NCBI GenBank assembly: GCA_964588695.1
Contig: CAZPQK010000006.1
Coordinates: 62,001-126,000, forward strand
Source: CAZPQK01 sp964588695
Lineage (GTDB): Bacteria > Krumholzibacteriota > Krumholzibacteriia > WVZY01 > JAKEHA01
Length of the DNA stretch: 64,000 bases
Reading direction: 5' to 3'
The notes below the pieces were generated by a model that searched no databases, was not told the DNA's origin, and saw only the letters and a list, made by a program, of their open reading frames with translations. The stretch's first letter is position 1. Every line of letters begins with the position of its first letter. The position numbers were made by a program, and so were the translations under genes. This document shows, piece after piece, positions 34,861-43,974 of the stretch.

Positions 34861-37487
34861 ACGTCGTCGTTGGCGCCCTGCTGCGCACTCATCTTATCCA
34901 TTTCGCGTCGCAGTTTATCCAACTCATCTTCAAGTCTTTCGATGCGCTTGACCGCGGGGTCTGCGTCGGCGTTGCGGGCCAGCCGTCTGGCCGCCGCCGC
35001 TGCCTGCGATCGCAGGTCTTCCAACACGTCGTTGGCGGCGATGTCTTCCAGCACGGCAACGCCGTCGCTATGCCCCACTGTTTCGATCGACCGAATCAAA
35101 TTCTGACGCGTGCGGATGTACCAATCGTCTTTCATCCCGGCCAGGAAGCGAACCGCTTTGCGTTTGACGGCGTCGGACCCTTCGTCGCGGGCCAGCCTGG
35201 CATAAGCTGTCATAGCTCGATGTCGGTGCGCGCGCACGTTTCCGCTGACCGCGTAGCGGGCGACAACGTCCAGCCGGTTGGTCGCTTTGAGCGTGGCCAG
35301 GCCATCGAGGCCTGCGCTACGTACGACACTTCCAAACGATTCTTGCTTAATAGCCGCCAGACATGCGTCTTCGGCTTTGCTTGAATTCATCGCCACCAGG
35401 CTGGCAACCGCGCGAGCTCGCACCCCGTAGGCGTCGTCACTGCGCAGCAGTCGGTACAACTCGGTGGCTGCGGTTTCATCGCGGTCAAATTCGCCCAGCG
35501 CTTCTGCCGCGGCCAGACGCACGCGGGCGTCGCTGGTGCGAATCCCTTCGAACAAAGCCTCGCGGGCATTACGGGTTCCAATCTGCCCCAGCGCGAGTGC
35601 CGATTCGCGACGTAACCCGTAGTGGCCGTCGGCCAGCATCGTTTGGCGGAGTGCAGTGACTACGTCGGTGCGGTCGCCCGACTTGCCCAGAGCGTGGGCC
35701 GCCCGTACTTGCGCGATGTAGTCGCCGTTCTTGAGCTGGTACAGCCATTCGGCATTTGGCTTCTTAAAGGTAAGTTCCTTGAGCGTCCAGTCGCCTTTGT
35801 CAAAGATCACCATCTCTGGGCGGGCGTCGCAACTAAAGTGAAAGTCCTGTTCCTTGCTGTCGATTTCTATACGGTGGATTGTGGCGCCTTTAGCCGTCGT
35901 AATCTCCACGTCGAGTGGGAGGCGGAACAACGGCGTGCGTTCGTCGATCTTCTGGGTTTGTTTTACGGTTAGTTTTAACGTCTTCTTGTTATCGTCCCAT
36001 GATTTGCTCACCGAGAGCTTGGGGTGTCCGGCGAGGAATACCCACTGCTCAAAAAACCAATCCAGATTTTGCCCCGTAGTCTCGCTGACCGCGCGCATCA
36101 GGTCGGTGGTGACCGCCGTGTTGAACCCGCGCATGTCCAGGTAGCGCTTAACCGCGCGGTGATAGTTGGCGTCACCCAGTTGGAAGCGAAGCATGTGCAA
36201 TACGCTTGCTCCCTTTATGTAAATGTTCGAGTTGTTGCGGCTGCCGGTTCGATTGTGGAAATCCACAACCATTGGGCGCCGGTCATTGTCGTCGCGTCCT
36301 ACGATTGTGCGGTGACGCGTGTTGAATTCGTAGCGCATGGAGCCATCGCCTTCGTGATGGCCGCGAAACAGCGACTGGTAGTAAGTTGCGAAACCTTCGT
36401 TGAGCCACAAGTGCGTCCACTCACGACACGTCACGTAGTCGCCGAACCACTGGTGGGCCACCTCGTGAGCTACCAAATCCTGCTCGTCCCCGGTAAGGCC
36501 GGCGCGTTCGTCGTACAGGGTGCGCATGTTCATGACGGTGGCGGTGGTGTTCTCCATGCCGCCATAGATGAAGTTTTGTACAACTACTTGACCGTATTTG
36601 TCGTATGGGTAGCGGACGCCGATTGTTTCGTTAAAGAAGTCGATCATCTTGCCGGTGAGGCCATATCCGCGATCCACAGTAGCGCGGTCGGTTCCAGGCG
36701 GAACCACGTACATTAGCTTGATGCCGTTGTGATTCTCTTCAAAGATGTCGTACTTTGCGGCGGCGATGGTGATCAGATAGTTCACGTGCGGCTGGTCGAG
36801 CTTCCAGTGAAACTCGGTCTTACCGCCCACGTCGTTCTGCGAAATCAAGTTGCCGTTGGAAAACACGTAGTAGCCTTTGTCGACACGATAACGGCCTTCA
36901 TACGTCGCCAGGTCGTTGGGGTAATCGTGGCTGGGAATCCAATAGCGGTTGTCTTCGCCTTCTCCCTGCGCCCACACTTCGTAGCGCTTTTCTTTGATGC
37001 CTTTCTCTGGTTGCACCCAGTACAACCCCTTCTTGGGCGCGCCCGAATAGCGCACGGTAACCGTAAACTCTTCGCCATAGCTGAACTTGCGGTTGGGTCG
37101 GATAACCAGCAAGTCGGACGCGTTCGTGGTGGTGAGCGAACCAATCCATGTGGACTGCAACTGTCCGGCGACCGGGTAGTCGAACTGAACCAACTGGCTG
37201 TTTACCAACACTTCGGAGACGTTAAGTTCGACGCAGTTCAGGGAGATGACGCCAAGGTCATCCGCGAGCGATTTCATCCGATGAGTCACCGAGCCGGCGA
37301 TCTGCTGGCGGCGCAGATCAATATCGAGGTCCAAGGCGGTATGGAGCGTCTCAAATGGGCGGCTAGGGGATACGTATGATGCGGGGTCGGGACTGGCCAC
37401 CCGGGGCTCGTCGCGGGTCTCCGCCGAGTTCGCCGATACCGGTAACATAAATAACGACAGGATGATAACTAAGCTCGGTGCGCGCAC
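34857..37487 (-). CDS. M1 family aminopeptidase with C-terminal HEAT repeats
   Basis: The 876-residue exported enzyme (signal peptide ending ANSA-ET) has the M1 domain to about residue 570: substrate motif GGMENTTATVMN (GxMEN) and zinc site HEVAHQW with the third ligand Glu 18 residues on (NEGFA). After it come HEAT-like repeats (about 610-840; e.g. TRNAREALFEGIRTSDARVR), and a short coiled coil ends the protein. The start is GTG at 37485-37487, 5 bases after AGGAG. Role: periplasmic or surface peptide trimming, with HEAT repeats as a protein-binding scaffold. Confidence 0.92.
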   Translation of the reverse strand: MRAPSLVIILSLFMLPVSANSAETRDEPRVASPDPASYVSPSRPFETLHTALDLDIDLRRQQIAGSVTHRMKSLADDLGVISLNCVELNVSEVLVNSQLVQFDYPVAGQLQSTWIGSLTTTNASDLLVIRPNRKFSYGEEFTVTVRYSGAPKKGLYWVQPEKGIKEKRYEVWAQGEGEDNRYWIPSHDYPNDLATYEGRYRVDKGYYVFSNGNLISQNDVGGKTEFHWKLDQPHVNYLITIAAAKYDIFEENHNGIKLMYVVPPGTDRATVDRGYGLTGKMIDFFNETIGVRYPYDKYGQVVVQNFIYGGMENTTATVMNMRTLYDERAGLTGDEQDLVAHEVAHQWFGDYVTCREWTHLWLNEGFATYYQSLFRGHHEGDGSMRYEFNTRHRTIVGRDDNDRRPMVVDFHNRTGSRNNSNIYIKGASVLHMLRFQLGDANYHRAVKRYLDMRGFNTAVTTDLMRAVSETTGQNLDWFFEQWVFLAGHPKLSVSKSWDDNKKTLKLTVKQTQKIDERTPLFRLPLDVEITTAKGATIHRIEIDSKEQDFHFSCDARPEMVIFDKGDWTLKELTFKKPNAEWLYQLKNGDYIAQVRAAHALGKSGDRTDVVTALRQTMLADGHYGLRRESALALGQIGTRNAREALFEGIRTSDARVRLAAAEALGEFDRDETAATELYRLLRSDDAYGVRARAVASLVAMNSSKAEDACLAAIKQESFGSVVRSAGLDGLATLKATNRLDVVARYAVSGNVRAHRHRAMTAYARLARDEGSDAVKRKAVRFLAGMKDDWYIRTRQNLIRSIETVGHSDGVAVLEDIAANDVLEDLRSQAAAAARRLARNADADPAVKRIERLEDELDKLRREMDKMSAQQGANDDV

Positions 37488-37601
37488 GGATACTCCTTAG
37501 GGCGGTTTTGGCCGGAACGTTTCGGACTGGGTTGTCACAGCGCGAGACAATTAAACGAATAGTTTTGTCTGGGTATTGTAAACCATGAGACACATTTTAC
37601 G

Positions 37602-37607
37602 TATAAT
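37602..37607 (+). promoter_or_regulatory. -10 box before small membrane protein gene
   Basis: A perfect TATAAT lies 29 bases before the GTG start at 37637. A TTGTAA (37576-37581) is 20 bases upstream, longer than ideal, so the -35 is weak or activator-dependent. Confidence 0.5.
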
Positions 37608-37636
37608 CAGGTGGGCTCCAACCATAGGGGGTGCAA

Positions 37637-37909
37637 GTGTTGGAACTTCTGCTATTTACCGGACTGTTGGTTGCATTCACGGCTCTAGCGGCCGGTGTCC
37701 TAAAGTTTATTGTGTTCGTGGTCCTGTTACCGATCAAGCTGGCGCTACTGGTGTTCAAGGGCGTCGTCGGATTGGTTCTGGTGCTGCCGGCGATCGCGTT
37801 GTCGGGGCTGGTGGTCTTGAACATTATTCCGCTGCTACTTGCGATCGTGCTTCTTCCGGTGATTTTGATTGTTGGTGGGTTGTGGGCGCTGGCCCGGGCT
37901 GCGTTCTAG
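37637..37909 (+). CDS. small hydrophobic membrane protein
   Basis: About 90 residues, almost wholly hydrophobic, with two or three membrane helices (LLLFTGLLVAFTALAAGVL; IVFVVLLPIKLALLVFKG; a final pair). The GTG at 37637 is chosen because AGGGGG lies 5 bases ahead; a GTG at 37631 touches the ribosome site. Own TATAAT box and ribosome site argue that it is real. No family recognised. It ends 2 bases before the convergent glycosyltransferase stop. Confidence 0.7.
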   Translation: MLELLLFTGLLVAFTALAAGVLKFIVFVVLLPIKLALLVFKGVVGLVLVLPAIALSGLVVLNIIPLLLAIVLLPVILIVGGLWALARAAF

Positions 37910-37911
37910 CG

Positions 37912-38766
37912 CTAGCGAATCCATCCCGTCGCGACCAGAATCGCAACCCGTACCGCATCAATAGCCTGAAAGATCGGAATGGTTAACCAGTGCCATGGCC
38001 GGGCGTGCGTCGCGAAGAACTTCAATCCACTTTTCCACTTCTGTGTAATCTTGCGCCTGCTTACCTGACCGCCGGTGCTGGCCGAAATCTTGTGCCACAC
38101 TTTGCTTTGTGGGGCATAGCGAATCTTCCATCCCGCGGTTCGCGCCCGAACACACAAGTCGGCGTCCTCGTAGTACGCACGATACGTTGGATCAAGTAAG
38201 CCAATCTGGTCGAGCATTGTCGCGCGCGCCATCAGCGAACAGCCCGTTATGTAGTCGGTGTCGCCAGGTGTGTCGAAGCGGCCATCGTCACTGTGGCGTA
38301 TTCCCACGTGCCACGCCCGCCCGCGAAAAAACGACAATCCGCCGCCCGCGAACCAAATCTTGTCGGGTGGGTTAAAGTAGTAGATCTTGGACCCGACGAT
38401 TCCAACTCTGGGATCGTTGAATTCGGCCAGCATGGGTTCGATGAAACCGGGGTCGACCACGGTGTCGTTGTTAAGCAGCAGGACATACTCGGCGCCGGCG
38501 GCGAGCGCGTGGCGGATACCGCGGTTGTTGCCCTTGGAAAACCCGACGTTTTCGTCGTTTTGGATTACAGTAACGCGATCGCCGTACGCTTGGGTGACCG
38601 CGGCGACACTATCGTCGGTCGACGCATTATCGACTAGAATGACGTGAGCGCTGGTCGCGGTAATCTTTGCGAGCGACTCCAAACAGTCCAGCGTTAGTTG
38701 CTTTCCGTTCCAGTTGAGTACAATCACCGCAACTCGGTATCCCGAATGCGTTTGAACCTGTTCCAT
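37912..38766 (-). CDS. family 2 glycosyltransferase (WbbL/rhamnosyltransferase-like)
   Basis: The 284-residue enzyme shows the GT-A fold: VIVLNWNGKQLTLDCLESL, ILVDNASTDDS, LLLNNDTVVDPGF (DxD-like) and YYEDADLCVRARTAGW. It resembles transferases adding rhamnose or similar sugars in O-antigen or capsule synthesis. The C-terminus has a hydrophobic stretch that may attach to the membrane. It lies divergently to the 38790 gene, 23 bases apart. Confidence 0.9.
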   Translation of the reverse strand: MEQVQTHSGYRVAVIVLNWNGKQLTLDCLESLAKITATSAHVILVDNASTDDSVAAVTQAYGDRVTVIQNDENVGFSKGNNRGIRHALAAGAEYVLLLNNDTVVDPGFIEPMLAEFNDPRVGIVGSKIYYFNPPDKIWFAGGGLSFFRGRAWHVGIRHSDDGRFDTPGDTDYITGCSLMARATMLDQIGLLDPTYRAYYEDADLCVRARTAGWKIRYAPQSKVWHKISASTGGQVSRRKITQKWKSGLKFFATHARPWHWLTIPIFQAIDAVRVAILVATGWIR

Positions 38767-38789
38767 CGCGGCATTATACTTCCGATTCT

Positions 38790-41063
38790 ATGAAGCGCGC
38801 AGTTACAATTTTTGTTGTTGGACTTTTAGCATCCGTCGCGGTTGTTGTGGGCTTGAGCATCAAACGCGTCCCGACGGATGTTGAGCTGATTCGAGTAGCG
38901 CCGGGCGGCGAAGTGTCGGCGCTGTCGCCGGGTTGGCACTTTATTCCGTTTAAACGCGGAGATGTTTACAACTATCCGTTGGGCAGGCAAGTCGCACGAT
39001 TTCCTGCCGCTGGTGAGCATCCATTTATCTCGCTTACCGGCGAGCGCGTCGACGTTGCGGTGGAAGTCGAGCTGCAGGTTAGCGCCGGCGCAGGTGAGCT
39101 GCTCTACAACGGATTTTCCCGCCAGTTCGACGACGCGCTGGGTCGCTTGATTCAAGCCCACATTGACGCGGAAGGTTCGCGATACACGCCCAACGGCGAG
39201 CGCGACCGGTTTGCCAATCTTGTCGCAACCGCGGTACGAAACGAACTGGGTAAGTACAAGATCGCGTTACAGGGTTTTCGCTTGCTGTCGTGGAACGGCG
39301 TCGAAGTCCGGCCCGCGCCCGGAGCCGAACTCGCCACCGCCGCACCGATAAGAAAAGTCCTGCTGGTTGGAATTGACGGCGGCGACTGGCTTAACCTGAT
39401 GCCGTTAATCGAAAGAGGAACGCTTCCGAACTTTCGCCGCGTCGTTCGCGAAGGAGCGATCGGGCCGCTGCGTTCGCTGGAACCGATGTTGTCGCCGCTG
39501 CTTTGGACCACAATGGCGACGGGGAAGTATCCCGAAGACCACGGAATTCTTAATTTTACCGTCGACGATCCGCAAACCGGCCAGAAAGTTCCCATCACGC
39601 GTTTGTATCGCAAGGTCGACGCGTTTTGGAACATGCTAAGTGACGTCGACCGGCGCGTAGCGATGATTGGCTGGCTGGCGACTTATCCAGCCGAGCCCGT
39701 CAATGGACTGATGGTGACCGACCGCGTTGGCTACGTTGCCTACGCACCACTCAGCGACCGTTCGGTGCCGCGGGGCGCAATCTATCCCGAAGACAAAGTT
39801 GACGAGACCATCGACCGTGTCATGCGTGGTGCGAATGTGTCCTTTGATCAGATGGAAGCCATGCTGCACATTTCGCCGGAAGCGTTCGCGGCACACCGAG
39901 ATTCGCAAGATCCGCGCGACTCAGTACACGAACTCATCCAGTTGTACGCGTCGACGCTAAGTTATCGCAACATGGCAGTGCACCAGCTTACCAGCGAGCG
40001 CCCCGACGTCGTCGCGGTTTACTTCGAGTGGGTCGACGCTATCAGTCACTTGTTTATGTTGCACACGCCGCCACGGATGGATGATGTCTCATCGCGTGAG
40101 TTTGACAAGTACCGCGATGTTGTCGAGCAAGGGTATATTTTGCAGGATCAGGTACTGGGCGATCTGATGAACACGCTCGGTGACGAGTATGTGATGATGA
40201 TTGTTTCTGACCATGGATTTAAGAGCGGCGAATCGAGATTGCGCAACCGCCCGGAGATTTGGGCGGGGAACGCAGCCAAATGGCACCGCCTTGATGGGAT
40301 TGTTGCTTTCTGGGGCAACGGGGTGAAAGTGGGGCAACGGCTGGAGGGCGCCACGTTGCTTGATGTCGCCCCTACGGTGCTGGCTCTGTCGGGAATGCCG
40401 CAGGCCCAGGACATGCCGGGCAAGGCTTTGGTCGATGCGTTCACCGAACCTGTGAAGTCTGCGATTGTGTCCGAGCGGGTGCCGACCTTACAACGGCAAC
40501 GCGTCGAAGAATCCGTTGCGATCGACCCGGAGGCCAATCAGGCGTTAATGGACAAGATTACCAAGCTTGGTTACGTAAACCCCAAGTCGTCGGGAAACGC
40601 CGACATGCAAAACAACCTGGGGCAACGTTACCAGCAGCGTGGCGAGTATCAAAAAGCGATCGATGCCTATCAAGAGGCGCTTCGCTTGCGGCCCAACTTT
40701 AAGTCTGTGTACAACAACCTCGCGGTTTGCTACGGCGAGTTGAAAATGTTCGAGCAAGCGGAGTCGTCGCTTGCCAAGGTTATCGAGCTCGAACCGAACG
40801 ACTTTTACGCGATGAACAACCTCGCGGTTCTCTACATCGAAACCCAGCGTATGTCCGCGGCGCAGAAAATCGCTGAGCGAGCGGTGGCAATTGAGCCTGG
40901 GTACGTGAATGGTCGAGTAACCCTGGGTTCGGTGTATGCAATGACGGGCCAGCTGGATAAAGCACGCGAACAGTTTACCGAAGCGCTGCGTCTGGACCCG
41001 GATAATCGTTCCGCGCGCTCGAATTTGGCAAAAGTGGAGGCACAGATGGGTGGCCAGCGATGA
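38790..41063 (+). CDS. membrane phosphodiesterase/phosphatase with SPFH-like and TPR regions
   Basis: The 757-residue product has an N-terminal membrane anchor, then a part (about 25-185) resembling band-7/SPFH proteins (VSALSPGWHFIPFKRGDVY; NELGKYKIALQGF). Next is a type I phosphodiesterase/alkaline phosphatase domain (about 190-590: LLVGIDGGDWLNLMPLIERG, the nucleophile region PLLWTTMATGKYPEDHGI, and IVSDHGFKSGE). Four TPR repeats (about 610-750; NLGQRYQQRGEYQKAIDAYQ) end it. Metal ligands Asp and DHG are present, so it is likely active on phosphate esters in the periplasm. ATGA overlap with gpmI shows coupling. Confidence 0.85.
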   Translation: MKRAVTIFVVGLLASVAVVVGLSIKRVPTDVELIRVAPGGEVSALSPGWHFIPFKRGDVYNYPLGRQVARFPAAGEHPFISLTGERVDVAVEVELQVSAGAGELLYNGFSRQFDDALGRLIQAHIDAEGSRYTPNGERDRFANLVATAVRNELGKYKIALQGFRLLSWNGVEVRPAPGAELATAAPIRKVLLVGIDGGDWLNLMPLIERGTLPNFRRVVREGAIGPLRSLEPMLSPLLWTTMATGKYPEDHGILNFTVDDPQTGQKVPITRLYRKVDAFWNMLSDVDRRVAMIGWLATYPAEPVNGLMVTDRVGYVAYAPLSDRSVPRGAIYPEDKVDETIDRVMRGANVSFDQMEAMLHISPEAFAAHRDSQDPRDSVHELIQLYASTLSYRNMAVHQLTSERPDVVAVYFEWVDAISHLFMLHTPPRMDDVSSREFDKYRDVVEQGYILQDQVLGDLMNTLGDEYVMMIVSDHGFKSGESRLRNRPEIWAGNAAKWHRLDGIVAFWGNGVKVGQRLEGATLLDVAPTVLALSGMPQAQDMPGKALVDAFTEPVKSAIVSERVPTLQRQRVEESVAIDPEANQALMDKITKLGYVNPKSSGNADMQNNLGQRYQQRGEYQKAIDAYQEALRLRPNFKSVYNNLAVCYGELKMFEQAESSLAKVIELEPNDFYAMNNLAVLYIETQRMSAAQKIAERAVAIEPGYVNGRVTLGSVYAMTGQLDKAREQFTEALRLDPDNRSARSNLAKVEAQMGGQR

Positions 41064-42586
41064 GCAAAAAGAAGGCGCTCTTGATCATCATGGACGGCTG
41101 GGGGTGGCGCGAGGACACCGACGGTAACGCTGTGCGCCTGGCCAAAACGCCCAACGTCGACCGGTTGTGGGAAGCCTATCCGCACACGTTAATCCAGGGT
41201 TCAGGGCCGTGGGTGGGCCTGCCTGAGGGGCAAATGGGAAACAGCGAGGTGGGACATTTAAACCTGGGCGCCGGGCGCGTCGTGTATCAAGACATTGTTC
41301 GAATCGATCGCGCTATCGCCGACGGAACGCTTAACGACAACGCGGTGCTCAACGATGCGATGTCGAGCCCGGAAAGGCCGTTGCATCTTATGGGGTTGCT
41401 TTCCGACGGGGGAGTGCATAGTCACGAAAAACATTTGCACGCGTTGTTGGCAATGGCCCGCGAACGCGGGCTTAAGAACGTGTTTGTACACGTGATTACC
41501 GACGGTCGCGATACCGCTCCAAAAAACGGAATCAAGTACATCCGCAACCTCGAAACCAAGATGACGGAACTCGGCGTCGGCCGCATCGCCACGGTAGTCG
41601 GTCGTTATCACGCGATGGATCGCGATAAGCGTTGGCCGCGAATCGAGAAAGCGTACCGCGCGTTTGTTTTTGGCGAAGGGAACCGGTCGGCATCGGCCGA
41701 AACCGCCGTCGCGGCGTCGTACGATGCCGCCGTTACCGACGAGTTTGTGGAGCCGATTGTCATTACCGACGCCGGTAATCCGGTAGCGTCAATAAAGGAC
41801 GGAGACTCCGTTCTGTTCTTTAACTTTCGCGCCGATCGCGCCCGCCAGATCACTCATGCATTCACCGATCATTCGTTTAGCGGGTTTGATCGCGGCAATC
41901 GTTTGAGCCTGCATTACACGTGCATGACACGGTACGAAGACACTTTCAACCTGCCGATGGTTTTTCCTCCGGAGTCGCGACGAAACATTTTGGGAGAAGT
42001 TGCTGCGGCTGCCGGGAAGACGTCACTGCGTATCGCCGAAACCGAAAAGTATGCCCACGTTACCTATTTCTTTAACGGGGGTGAAGAACAGGAGTTTGCG
42101 GGTGAAACGCGAGCGCTAATTCCGTCTCCCAAGGTGGCGACATATGATCTGCAGCCCGAAATGAGCGCGCTTGCATTGACCGAACGACTTTTGAAAGAAA
42201 TCGCGAGCGATCGTTACGACTACATCATTTGTAACTTCGCCAACCCCGACATGGTGGGCCACACCGGGGATCTCTCGGCGGCGATTAAGGCGTGTGAAAC
42301 GGTCGATACCTGCGTTGGGCGTGTCATCGACGCGCTCGATTTGTCGCGGTGGGTCGCAATTGTTACCGCCGATCACGGCAACGCCGAGCAGATGATTGAC
42401 TACAAAACCGGTGGTCCTCACACGGCGCATACCACCAACCCCGTGCCGTGTATTCTTGTGGACCCGGAGTATCGCGGCCAACTAGTTAACGATGGAGCGC
42501 TGAAAGAGATCGCGCCCACGATTTGCAACTATCTGGGTGTGGACATTCCCGTCGAGATGACCGGCTCTGACTTGCGCGACGATTAG
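41060..42586 (+). CDS. gpmI: 2,3-bisphosphoglycerate-independent phosphoglycerate mutase
   Basis: The 508-residue Mn-dependent enzyme converts 3-phosphoglycerate and 2-phosphoglycerate in glycolysis. Seen are LLIIMDGWGWRE, the nucleophile Ser in GQMGNSEVGHLNLGAGR, VHVITDGRDT and TADHGNAEQM. Normal length. It belongs to the same alkaline phosphatase superfamily as the gene it overlaps, yet is cytoplasmic. Its stop overlaps the convergent GT39-like gene by 4 bases. Confidence 0.97.
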   Translation: MSKKKALLIIMDGWGWREDTDGNAVRLAKTPNVDRLWEAYPHTLIQGSGPWVGLPEGQMGNSEVGHLNLGAGRVVYQDIVRIDRAIADGTLNDNAVLNDAMSSPERPLHLMGLLSDGGVHSHEKHLHALLAMARERGLKNVFVHVITDGRDTAPKNGIKYIRNLETKMTELGVGRIATVVGRYHAMDRDKRWPRIEKAYRAFVFGEGNRSASAETAVAASYDAAVTDEFVEPIVITDAGNPVASIKDGDSVLFFNFRADRARQITHAFTDHSFSGFDRGNRLSLHYTCMTRYEDTFNLPMVFPPESRRNILGEVAAAAGKTSLRIAETEKYAHVTYFFNGGEEQEFAGETRALIPSPKVATYDLQPEMSALALTERLLKEIASDRYDYIICNFANPDMVGHTGDLSAAIKACETVDTCVGRVIDALDLSRWVAIVTADHGNAEQMIDYKTGGPHTAHTTNPVPCILVDPEYRGQLVNDGALKEIAPTICNYLGVDIPVEMTGSDLRDD

Positions 42587-43695
42587 TCACGCGATCTACG
42601 CATCAGAGTTCGCGCGTACACATCCGCCAGACCAAAACCCGCGACCAACATAAGCAGCGGTTCGATCGGAAGCCGCGCGCGTTCGGATCCGCCATAGAAT
42701 CCCCGCAGAATTGAATACCACACGATGACCCCGGCGAGGACGAGCACAGCTCGTTGTCGACGCCGAATGGCCAGCCAAACGCCCCATAGTGCAGGTGGCA
42801 AGAGGAGTCCGTAGGTAAGGGCGCTCACCAGGTTGTGGCGCCGCGACCACGGTGGTTCGCCCAATGCCGGTGCCGAGTTCAGCCGGACCACGCGCCACAG
42901 CTCAACCGTATTGCCAACAAATCCCGGCTCGCCGCGCTCTCGCGGAAATGGCGAACCCGCCGTGAGAATTCGGGCTGCCGGTCGGGTATAGTTCTGTCCT
43001 TCAAAGGCAACCGGCACAAACTCCCGGTAAACCATGTAGTTGCGCAGCGTCCACGGCAACGATACCGTCATTACCGTTAGCACAAAGATGAACGTGTATT
43101 GGATGTTGATCAATCGATGGCGATTCAGCGCGACCAGAAAGTAGATCGTTAAAGGCGGCAGTAGTAACAGAAACTGTGGCGACGTGTGCACCAGCGCGGT
43201 CGCAATTAGGCCGATCCAGACCGCGTTGCGGAAGCGATCGAAGGGTCGGACTGCAAAGTGACACAAAAACGCGAGCAAGAAGGCGACAGTGACATCGCGT
43301 ACGGCGAGACTGGCAAAGTGAATGTGGTGGACGTAGGCCGCAAGCCACACCGCCGAGAACAACCCCGCGCCGCGTCCGACAAAATATTCACCCAGGCGAT
43401 GGATGAGCACCACCGTTGCCCCTCCAAGGAAGGCGTTGAGCAAAATAAACGCCCAGGGACCGCCGCCGAATATCTTCAATATTATTGCCAGCAAAAACGG
43501 ATAACCGGGTGCCATAGGCGAAAACGGATCGGACACAGCAGACTCGCCACTGGCCAGGCGTTCGGCGACGCGTAAGTCGTAGGTAACCGGGTCGGGGTTG
43601 ACTGTCGGTTGGGTCCCTATCAGTAGCGCGTAAAGGACTCTGGCCGCGAACGCCATAGCAAACAGGGCCAGAAGGGTGCGGCGTTGTGGGGTCAC
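42583..43695 (-). CDS. GT39/ArnT-like membrane glycosyltransferase
   Basis: The 370-residue protein has about ten membrane helices and the first-loop acidic pattern typical of GT-C enzymes (NPDPVTYD; APGYPFLLAIILKIFGG), and a late SERARLPIEPLLMLVAGFG motif. It would transfer a sugar from a polyprenyl-phosphate donor on the outer face of the inner membrane. It is a paralogue of the 47159 gene (shared LPWxLRN and RxPIEpLL motifs). GTG start; a hairpin at 43710-43737 lies just before its ribosome site. Confidence 0.82.
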   Translation of the reverse strand: MTPQRRTLLALFAMAFAARVLYALLIGTQPTVNPDPVTYDLRVAERLASGESAVSDPFSPMAPGYPFLLAIILKIFGGGPWAFILLNAFLGGATVVLIHRLGEYFVGRGAGLFSAVWLAAYVHHIHFASLAVRDVTVAFLLAFLCHFAVRPFDRFRNAVWIGLIATALVHTSPQFLLLLPPLTIYFLVALNRHRLINIQYTFIFVLTVMTVSLPWTLRNYMVYREFVPVAFEGQNYTRPAARILTAGSPFPRERGEPGFVGNTVELWRVVRLNSAPALGEPPWSRRHNLVSALTYGLLLPPALWGVWLAIRRRQRAVLVLAGVIVWYSILRGFYGGSERARLPIEPLLMLVAGFGLADVYARTLMRRSRD

Positions 43696-43709
43696 GGGTT
43701 GGCGGCTCC

Positions 43710-43737
43710 GGGAGAATCAGGGGTGTATTATTCTCCC
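43710..43737 (-). promoter_or_regulatory. hairpin at ribosome site of GT39-like gene
   Basis: GGGAGAAT/ATTCTCCC pair perfectly over 8 bp around a 12-base loop and end directly before GGAG, 10 bases ahead of the GTG start on the minus strand. It could tune translation. Confidence 0.4.
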
Positions 43738-43791
43738 CGTGTCAGGCGATTCTAAGAGTCGCTCCCGGCGAAGTCAAACCGAAGTGACCGG

Positions 43792-43821
43792 TTGAACCGC
43801 GGGGTCGGTTTGTGGTATCAT
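43792..43821 (+). promoter_or_regulatory. promoter of the polysaccharide operon
   Basis: TTGAAC (43792-43797) and TATCAT (43816-43821) are 18 bases apart, with a leader of about 145 bases before the first ATG at 43975. The 279-base gap 43696-43974 otherwise holds only the hairpin for the opposite gene. Confidence 0.6.
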
Positions 43822-43974
43822 AAGCGCTTGAAATAATAGCAGTTCCACACATTTAAACCACATATCCCGTCGTGGAGAATCCGGGCGAGCGGTTCCGCAA
43901 ACGTCCGACATGTTCCTTCTTAAGCAGAAGTAAACCACACGTCATTAGTTGTCGTTCGAAAGGCTAACGCGCAG

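Noticed and set aside
36024..37379. Two long plus-strand frames opposite the M1/HEAT peptidase
   Set aside because: They overlap the catalytic HEVAH region of a clear gene and show no motif or start signal.
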